Shown: positions 7,005 to 11,872 of the stretch, piece by piece
How the letters are laid out: each line of letters opens with the position of its first letter
Numbering within the stretch: position 1 is the first letter of the stretch
Origin: WTJX01 sp045106295
Lineage (GTDB): Bacteria; Bacteroidota; Bacteroidia; Cytophagales; JAAEPT01
Length of the DNA stretch: 11,872 nucleotides
Reading direction: 5' to 3'
Assembly: GCA_045106295.1 (NCBI GenBank)
Contig: JBGCEI010000145.1
Coordinates: forward strand, 1-11,872
The notes under the pieces: generated by a model
The model's input: only the letters and a program-made list of their open reading frames with translations
Databases searched by the model: none
What the model was told of the DNA's origin: nothing
Program-made: the position numbers and the translations under genes

Positions 7005-8471
7005 ATGTCAATCGACGAAAATATTTTTAAAAAAGTAGTATCTCACTCTAAAGAATACGGGTTCATTTTTCAGTCTAGTGAAATATACGATGGCTTACAA
7101 GCAGTATATGATTACGGACAAAATGGAGTTGAATTGAAAAATAATATCAAACAAGCATGGTGGAAGTCTATGACACAGCTTAATGATAATATCGTAGGAC
7201 TTGATTCATCTATTTTTATGCATCCTACTACGTGGGAAGCTTCTGGTCACATAGATAGTTTTAACGATCCTATGATTGATAATAAAGACTCAAAAAAACG
7301 ATACCGAGCAGATGTCTTACTAGAAGACAAAGCTGCTCATTATGAGAGTAGTGGTGATAAAGCAAGATGTGACGCTTTGTTACAAAAGATGGGTAAGTTA
7401 TTAGAAGCAGAAGATTTAGCTGGAGTCTATGATTTAATCATGGAAGAAGAAATTAAATGTCCTGTTTCAGGAACATCTAATTGGACAGAAGTACGTCAGT
7501 TTAATTTGATGTTTGGAACACAGGTAGGTTCTGTAGCAGAAGATGCGAGTACTATTTATTTACGTCCAGAAACAGCACAAGGTATCTTTGTAAACTTCTT
7601 GAATGTTCAAAAAACGGGAAGAATGAAGGTTCCTTTCGGTATTGCACAAATAGGAAAAGCATTTCGAAATGAAATAGTTGCTCGCCAGTTTACATTCAGA
7701 ATGCGTGAGTTTGAGCAAATGGAAATGCAATTTTTTGTGCGTCCAGGAGAGGAAATGCAGTGGTACAATAAGTGGAAAGAAAACAGAATGAAATGGCATA
7801 AGGCTATTGGTTCTGCTGATGAAAATTTACGCTACCATGATCATGAGAAGCTAGCTCACTATGCGAATGCAGCAGTAGATATTGAATTTAAGTATCCATT
7901 TGGTTTCAAAGAGATGGAAGGAATTCATTCTCGTACAGATTTTGATTTATCTAGCCATGAAAAATTTTCAGGTAAGAAATTACAATACCATGACGAAGAA
8001 CTAGGTAAGAAATACATTCCTTATGTAGTAGAGACTTCTGCGGGAGCAGATAGAGTGTTCTTATCTGTGATGTGTAATGCTTTTAAAGAAGAGATGGTAG
8101 GCGAAGAAGGAAAACAGAAAATGAGAACCTATCTTAGTCTTCATCCTGCATTGGCACCAGTGAAAGCGGCTATTCTTCCATTATTAAAGAAAGACGGTCT
8201 GCCAGAAGCAGCTAGAGAAATATTCAATGATCTTAAATTAGACTTTAAAGTGGCTTATGAAGAAAAGGCAGCTATTGGAAAACGATATGTTCGTCAGGAT
8301 TTAATAGGAACGCCATTCTGCTTTACAGTAGATCACCAAACATTAGAAGATCAAACGGTAACTGTTCGTTACCGAGACACCATGAAACAGGAAAGAATTC
8401 CTGTTTCTCAAGTGAAGACTTTAGTAGCTGATGCTTCTGACATGAAAACCATTTTAAAAGAATTGCAATAA
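7005..8471 (+). CDS. glyQS: Glycine--tRNA ligase (homodimeric, class II)
   Basis: 488 residues covering the full class II alpha2-type glycyl-tRNA synthetase, which charges tRNA-Gly with glycine in the cytosol. Seen: the N-terminal start of the catalytic core (KEYGFIFQSSEIYDGLQAVY, 17-36), FNLMFGTQVG (166-175), the substrate-binding LRPETAQGIFVNFL (186-199), motif 2 FRNEIVARQFTFRMREFEQM (220-239), the motif 3 region ETSAGADRVFLSVM (343-356), and a C-terminal anticodon-binding domain beginning near LSLHPALAPVK (377-387). Related enzymes carry a zinc-binding CPxCG; here it reads CPVSG (152-156), a variant I recall as usual for Bacteroidota enzymes. Start ATG at 7005 agrees with the family N-terminus. 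No T-box leader is present; T-boxes are not typical of this phylum. It probably heads a run of plus-strand genes. Confidence 0.97.
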   Translation: MSIDENIFKKVVSHSKEYGFIFQSSEIYDGLQAVYDYGQNGVELKNNIKQAWWKSMTQLNDNIVGLDSSIFMHPTTWEASGHIDSFNDPMIDNKDSKKRYRADVLLEDKAAHYESSGDKARCDALLQKMGKLLEAEDLAGVYDLIMEEEIKCPVSGTSNWTEVRQFNLMFGTQVGSVAEDASTIYLRPETAQGIFVNFLNVQKTGRMKVPFGIAQIGKAFRNEIVARQFTFRMREFEQMEMQFFVRPGEEMQWYNKWKENRMKWHKAIGSADENLRYHDHEKLAHYANAAVDIEFKYPFGFKEMEGIHSRTDFDLSSHEKFSGKKLQYHDEELGKKYIPYVVETSAGADRVFLSVMCNAFKEEMVGEEGKQKMRTYLSLHPALAPVKAAILPLLKKDGLPEAAREIFNDLKLDFKVAYEEKAAIGKRYVRQDLIGTPFCFTVDHQTLEDQTVTVRYRDTMKQERIPVSQVKTLVADASDMKTILKELQ

Positions 8472-8504
8472 AGTATTCTTGTTTATTATTTTAATTAATT
8501 AAAA

Positions 8505-9353
8505 ATGAAAGTAACTTCTGTTTTATCAATACTAATAGCAGCTTTTTTGGTAAGTTGTTCGTCTAATCAATCTGAAAAATCAAGTGGAAACCATGATGAT
8601 TTGGGGCATGGATTTACGATTGAAAATGAAGAAGAATTAGTTTCTAAAATTAATTTATTGGTGTTGAATAATTTGACCACACCGATTAGTGTAATTGAAA
8701 AATTAAACAAAGAGGAAAAAGTATATCATCCTGAATATGCTAATTCACTGGAGAATGTGAATACATATGACACTAAGTTTAGCCAAGCTTTAAATTATGG
8801 AGGATACGGATTAGACTTAATGTACAGAGTAGCTCATGGTCATTTTATTGACGTTGTTCAATATAAAGACAAGACATTACCATTAGCAAAGTCTATCGGG
8901 CTTGACTCTTTTTATGATCAAACAGACTTACAAAAATTTGTAGATATAGCAGGTAATCATTTGTCGTTGAATCAATTCATTATGGACGAATACCATCGAA
9001 TAGATGAATATTTAATGTCTCACCATAATTATCAAGCAGCTATTTTAACAATTACTGGCTGTATGTTAGAAGGGATGTATTTCACAGGAAAAACGATAGA
9101 AGAGAAAAACGAAGTAGATGATGTGATTTATAAATTGCTTGTTAATGAGAAAAACTTGCTACACCAAGTAGTGCCATTGTATGATTACTTTAAAGACAAT
9201 GAAAAGATGGTTAGTTTGAAAAAAGAACTACTTAAGGTTCAGGAGGATTTTGATAAGTTCACCACTAAGGAGTCTTTAAATATGGAGTTGGCCCATACGC
9301 TAGATGAGGACATTATTACGTTGAGAGAAAGAGTAGTGAGTAATCAGATATAG
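8505..9353 (+). CDS. Lipoprotein of unknown function conserved in Bacteroidota
   Basis: 282 residues starting with a lipoprotein signal peptide: hydrophobic core SVLSILIAAF and lipobox LVSC, with the modified Cys at 18, followed by a Ser-rich tether (SSNQSEKSSGNHDD). The acceptor has no Asp at +2, and surface or periplasmic exposure cannot be decided. The mature part is mostly alpha-helical and includes SQALNYGGYGLDLMYRVAHG, LAKSIGLDSFYDQTDLQKF and AILTITGCMLEGMYFTGKT. This spacing matches, from memory, a family of uncharacterised Bacteroidota lipoproteins with a YGxYGxDLxY motif and a GxxxEGLY motif. The gene begins 33 bases after glyQS with no terminator between, and runs into the peptidase gene. 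It contains no enzymatic motif I can recognise. Gene reality is well supported; function is unknown. Confidence 0.85.
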   Translation: MKVTSVLSILIAAFLVSCSSNQSEKSSGNHDDLGHGFTIENEEELVSKINLLVLNNLTTPISVIEKLNKEEKVYHPEYANSLENVNTYDTKFSQALNYGGYGLDLMYRVAHGHFIDVVQYKDKTLPLAKSIGLDSFYDQTDLQKFVDIAGNHLSLNQFIMDEYHRIDEYLMSHHNYQAAILTITGCMLEGMYFTGKTIEEKNEVDDVIYKLLVNEKNLLHQVVPLYDYFKDNEKMVSLKKELLKVQEDFDKFTTKESLNMELAHTLDEDIITLRERVVSNQI

Positions 9354-9442
9354 TTTAGTTGATACTTATTGATTATCTGTTTATTGTCTTATTAAAATCT
9401 AATGGGATAAAGACGTTTTTGAATGGAGTATGGTTTCTTTTA

Positions 9443-10216
9443 ATGGGATTATTTTTCCCTCCTTTATTCGTTTTTCTCTATTACTTTTGGTTTATCTTTA
9501 AAAGGTATAGAGTTAAAAGAAAACTCAAAGAAGCTTCAAAAAAACCACTTTATGGAAAGAGTAAAGAATGGTTAGTGAATGATTTCCCTTATTATAAGAG
9601 GTTAAAGGCTGATAATAAAATTAAGTTTATACAAAAGTTGCAATGGTATAAGAATTATGCTGACTTTATCTCAAAAAAAGTAGAACCTATTTCCGATTTG
9701 GATAAAACACAAATTTGTGCTTGTGCAGCTCAAATTACCTTTGGTTTCCCAGATGAGTACCTTACTTATTTTACTAGAGTCTTTTTTTTTGACGATGTTT
9801 TTAAATCAGCGTCTCTTTTTAAAGAACAAAAAGTTGTCGGAGAAGTAACTGAAAAAGGTACTATTGCTATTTCTCAAAAGATGTTTTTAGAAGGTTATAG
9901 AGATCCTAGTGATGGAGTTAACTTAGGGTTACATGAAATGGCACATGCTGTATATATTCAAAACAATAAACGAAGTTTGTCAAGGAAATTTATTAAGGTA
10001 CGGGATTTAAATAAACTCCATAAAATTGCTTTAGAATTAGAATCTTTAATTAAATCAGGGGAAGTTACTTTCATCTCAAAATATGCAGTTACTAATTTTG
10101 ATGAATTTTTTTCAGTATTGACAGAACTCTTTTTTGAGAAACCTAGAGAGTTAAGAGGGTTTCATAAGAGTTTATATACTACTATGTCTAAAATATATCG
10201 TCAAGAACTGTGTTAA
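9443..10216 (+). CDS. MtfA-like (M90 family) zinc-dependent peptidase with N-terminal membrane anchor
   Basis: 257 residues from ATG 9443. A single N-terminal hydrophobic segment (MGLFFPPLFVFLYYFWFIF) followed by basic residues (KRYRVKRK) anchors a cytosolic or periplasmic domain. The domain shows the M90 pattern: FPYYKRL, then ISDLDKTQICACAAQITFGF, GEVTEKGTIAISQKMFLEGY, DGVNLGLHEMAHAVYIQNN with the zinc-binding HEMAH (164-168), and a downstream NFDEFFSVLTELFFEKP whose Glu (about 228) is the likely third ligand. MtfA of enteric bacteria is a soluble aminopeptidase that binds the Mlc repressor; Bacteroidota homologues are commonly annotated only as zinc-dependent peptidases. The frame extends back to a TTG at 9359, just 5 bases after the lipoprotein stop, which would add a second hydrophobic stretch (to 285 residues). 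The 9443 ATG is the more conventional start, but the point is open. Confidence 0.83.
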   Translation: MGLFFPPLFVFLYYFWFIFKRYRVKRKLKEASKKPLYGKSKEWLVNDFPYYKRLKADNKIKFIQKLQWYKNYADFISKKVEPISDLDKTQICACAAQITFGFPDEYLTYFTRVFFFDDVFKSASLFKEQKVVGEVTEKGTIAISQKMFLEGYRDPSDGVNLGLHEMAHAVYIQNNKRSLSRKFIKVRDLNKLHKIALELESLIKSGEVTFISKYAVTNFDEFFSVLTELFFEKPRELRGFHKSLYTTMSKIYRQELC

Positions 10217-10259
10217 AGAATGTTTTCAGTGTTACTTTTAAAGGTATTATAAAAAATAA

Positions 10260-11210
10260 ATGATGGACGATGTAGCTTTAGCAGATGAACTTAAAATCAA
10301 GTTTGAGTCACTAAAAAAAGAGATTTCTAAAGTAGTGATTGGTCAAGAAGAGGTGGTTAACACTTTGCTAACAGCTATTTTTTGTAAAGGACATTGTCTG
10401 TTAGTAGGTGTTCCTGGATTAGCAAAAACACTGTTGGTACAGACTATTTCCAATGCTTTAGATTTAGATTTTAACCGTATTCAGTTTACGCCAGATTTGA
10501 TGCCTTCTGATATTTTAGGTGCTGAAACGATTGATGCAGAACGTAATTTTAAGTTTATTAAAGGGCCTGTGTTTACAAACATAGTATTAGCTGATGAGAT
10601 AAACCGAACTCCACCTAAAACACAAGCAGCTTTATTGGAAGCAATGCAAGAAAAATCAGTTTCAGTGGCGGGAACTACTTATTCGTTAGATAATCCGTTC
10701 TTTGTTTTAGCGACTCAAAACCCAATAGAACAGGAGGGAACATATCCTTTACCAGAAGCACAGTTGGACCGTTTTATGTTTATGATCAAACTATCGTACC
10801 CTTCATTTCAAACAGAAGTGGATGTGGTAAAGCAAAGTGGTAAAGCTAAAAAAGTTGATAAGGTACTGAGTAAAAAGGAATTGTTAGCTTTTCAGGAGTT
10901 GATTAATAGGGTTCCTATTGCAGATAATGTAATAGAATACGCTGTCAAGTTAGTGCACAAAACAAGACCTGATTCTGAATACGCAGGTGATATGACGGCT
11001 AATTACCTAGAGTGGGGAGCTGGTCCAAGGGCTTCTCAGTATTTGGTGTTAGGAGCCAAATGTCATGCCTTATTAAATGGGAAATATTCTCCAGACATCG
11101 AAGATGTACAAGCTGTGGCTGTTTCAGTCCTACAACATAGAATTATCCGTAATTTTAAAGCTGAAGCTGAAGGCTTGGAAATAGAAAAGATTATTAAGGA
11201 ATTGTTGTAG
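10260..11210 (+). CDS. MoxR-family AAA+ ATPase
   Basis: 316 residues, normal for the family. Seen: Walker A GVPGLAKT (50-57), Walker B IVLADE (108-113) followed by INRTPPKTQAALLEAMQE, sensor 1 ATQNPIEQEGTYPLPEAQLD (151-170) with RF next, and a C-terminal lid domain with the conserved GAGPRASQYLVLGAKCHAL, which carries the sensor 2 arginine. MoxR ATPases act as chaperone-like remodelling factors, often with VWA-domain (DUF58 or BatA/BatB) partners that mature or activate envelope and metal-containing proteins. No such partner follows here: the sequence after it is a rearranged scar, so any downstream partner gene may have been lost or lies elsewhere. It starts at tandem ATGs (10260 and 10263), 43 bases after the peptidase gene, with no terminator between, so co-transcription with the lipoprotein and peptidase is plausible. 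Confidence 0.95.
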   Translation: MMDDVALADELKIKFESLKKEISKVVIGQEEVVNTLLTAIFCKGHCLLVGVPGLAKTLLVQTISNALDLDFNRIQFTPDLMPSDILGAETIDAERNFKFIKGPVFTNIVLADEINRTPPKTQAALLEAMQEKSVSVAGTTYSLDNPFFVLATQNPIEQEGTYPLPEAQLDRFMFMIKLSYPSFQTEVDVVKQSGKAKKVDKVLSKKELLAFQELINRVPIADNVIEYAVKLVHKTRPDSEYAGDMTANYLEWGAGPRASQYLVLGAKCHALLNGKYSPDIEDVQAVAVSVLQHRIIRNFKAEAEGLEIEKIIKELL

Positions 11211-11265
11211 TCTTATCTATGTATTTCTTTTAGAGAGCCGTCTACTCGATTGTGCAAAGTATTTT

Positions 11266-11601
11266 TTATTCAAAATTTATTTCCTGTGTCTGTTCAATCA
11301 ATTCAATTCCCGATTCTAAAATTATTTTAACTTCAAAAATTGAAGTATCAGGAATGTTATCGTATTCTGTCATATCCAATTGGAATCCATCATGCCAATC
11401 AGCTCTGTTTTCAAAAAAAATGCTAATTGTTATTTGCTCTCCATTGTAATCATAAGTAGAAAAATTAGATGTAACATCAGTTATTTCTTGAGATTGTGTG
11501 TCAGTTACTCGAATTTCTATAAATTCAATAGGGTCAACGTTGATATATTCATCAGGTGCACAACTACAAGCGTAAGCTGAAGAGAACCCAAAAGAACTAG
11601 G
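11266..11601 (-). pseudogene. Secreted protein gene truncated inside its signal peptide
   Basis: The minus strand carries an open frame ending at TAA (11266-11268). About 110 residues are readable: SSFGFSSAYACSCAPDEYIN, then a mostly beta-stranded, acidic body (VDPIEFIEIRVTD, QITISIFFENRADWHDGF, TSIFEVKIILESGIELIEQT, ending INFE). SSFGFSSAYA followed by CSCAP looks like the end of a signal peptide hydrophobic core with its cleavage site, either signal peptidase I after AYA or a weak lipobox. There is no start codon and no basic N-terminal region: upstream of about 11600 the frame runs through unrelated sequence to a stop at 11647-11649. I infer the 5' end of the gene has been removed by the rearrangement that brought in the intron fragment. 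The product is not recognised; a CSCxP start resembles TIMP/NTR-like secreted proteins only superficially. Confidence 0.6.
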
Positions 11602-11731
11602 TAGTCCACTATCTCTCGCCTTTAGACATGGAAGTGAAATTGAGGGAGTTTAGTAAAGTAGCGGCTTAGAAAAATTAGTCCCAAATTTACTAGGTAGTCC
11701 AAGAAAAGGGAAAATACCAATTGGTAGTCCA
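11600..11731 (+). repeat. Three copies of GGTAGTCCA around the intron/secreted-gene junction
   Basis: GGTAGTCCA occurs at 11600-11608, 11693-11701 and 11723-11731. The first copy carries the flanks of both others: CTA before it, as in the second, and CT after it, as in the third. The offsets (93 and 30 bases) are multiples of three, so all three read as Gly-Ser-Pro in the maturase frame, although two stop codons (11651-11656) separate the first from the rest. The first copy lies exactly at the edge of the truncated secreted-protein gene. Confidence 0.6.
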
Positions 11732-11872
11732 CTCAATCAAGTAGCTAGAGGATGGATTAATAATTTCCGACTAGGGAGTATAAAACTCAAACTCAAGAAA
11801 CTTGATGAATGGCTGAGAAACCGTCTTCGATATTGTATCTGGCACGACTGGAAAAAGCTAGAGCGAAAACGT
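11657..11872 (+). pseudogene. 3' fragment of a group II intron reverse transcriptase/maturase
   Basis: A frame open from a double stop (11651-11656) to the right edge of the window. From about 11729 it reads PLNQVARGWINNFRLG, then KKLDEWLRNRLRYCIWHDW and KKLERKR: the maturase-specific (GIIM, domain X to thumb) segment of group II intron-encoded proteins, which helps fold and splice the intron RNA. There is no Met start and no reverse transcriptase fingers or palm (no YADD) upstream; within 60-130 bases the sequence becomes a different gene on the other strand. The intron 5' domains I-III are also absent upstream. The fragment is thus 5'-truncated, as happens when target-primed reverse transcription stops early or a recombination removes the 5' part. 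The protein end and the intron 3' end (domains V and VI) should lie beyond the window. Confidence 0.82.

Noticed and set aside
11252..11580. Two small plus-strand frames (11252-11449 and 11380-11580).
   Set aside because: Both are antisense to the minus-strand secreted-protein remnant, which has a signal-peptide end and a natural stop; they show no start context or similarity.
11628..11669. A 13-codon plus-strand frame with an ATG at 11628, between the truncated gene and the maturase fragment.
   Set aside because: Too short and without ribosome-binding context or similarity; it lies in the scar and in a different frame from the maturase.
1..11872. CRISPR arrays, phage genes, toxin-antitoxin pairs, defence systems, riboswitches and rRNA/tRNA genes.
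   Set aside because: No regularly spaced repeats other than the short triple at the right end, and no proteins with such motifs, were found on either strand.

Overview
The window looks like a chromosomal segment of a low-GC (mid-30s % by eye), probably marine or free-living member of the Bacteroidota, most likely near the Flavobacteriales or Cytophagales. Evidence: a PorP/SprF-type outer-membrane protein next to an OmpA protein carrying TPR, PD40 and carboxypeptidase-regulatory domains (a type IX secretion/gliding arrangement confined to this phylum), a Bacteroidota-type homodimeric glycyl-tRNA synthetase, a Bacteroidota-style -7 promoter element (TAnnTTTG), and the absence of clear Shine-Dalgarno sequences. 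Genus cannot be fixed from this sequence.

Layout. (1) 2-3101, + strand: the 3' part of a PorP/SprF gene and the OmpA/PD40/TPR protein, probably co-transcribed and closed by a hairpin at 3129-3157. (2) 3258-4712, +: a polytopic transporter-like protein of the DUF3360 type, meeting a convergent small membrane protein (4782-5135, -) over a shared bidirectional terminator. (3) 5136-5463: a gene-poor gap holding a short transposase relic. (4) 5464-6867, -: a large polytopic membrane protein of unknown function. (5) 7005-11210, +: glyQS, a lipoprotein of unknown function, an MtfA-like (M90) zinc peptidase with an N-terminal membrane anchor, and a MoxR-family AAA+ ATPase, closely spaced and with no terminator seen between them. 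(6) 11211-11872: a scar in which a minus-strand secreted-protein gene, cut off inside its signal peptide, abuts the 3' end of a group II intron maturase reading the other way.

Most of the window is ordinary housekeeping and envelope biology. The PorP/OmpA pair is likely an outer-membrane and peptidoglycan-anchored module linked to type IX secretion. The lipoprotein, peptidase and MoxR genes may act together in envelope quality control or chaperone-assisted maturation, but only proximity supports that. No undescribed defence, CRISPR or phage-like system is visible. The most interesting places are the intron/secreted-gene scar with its in-frame triple repeat at the right end, the DUF3360 transporter, and the uncharacterised membrane protein at 5464-6867.
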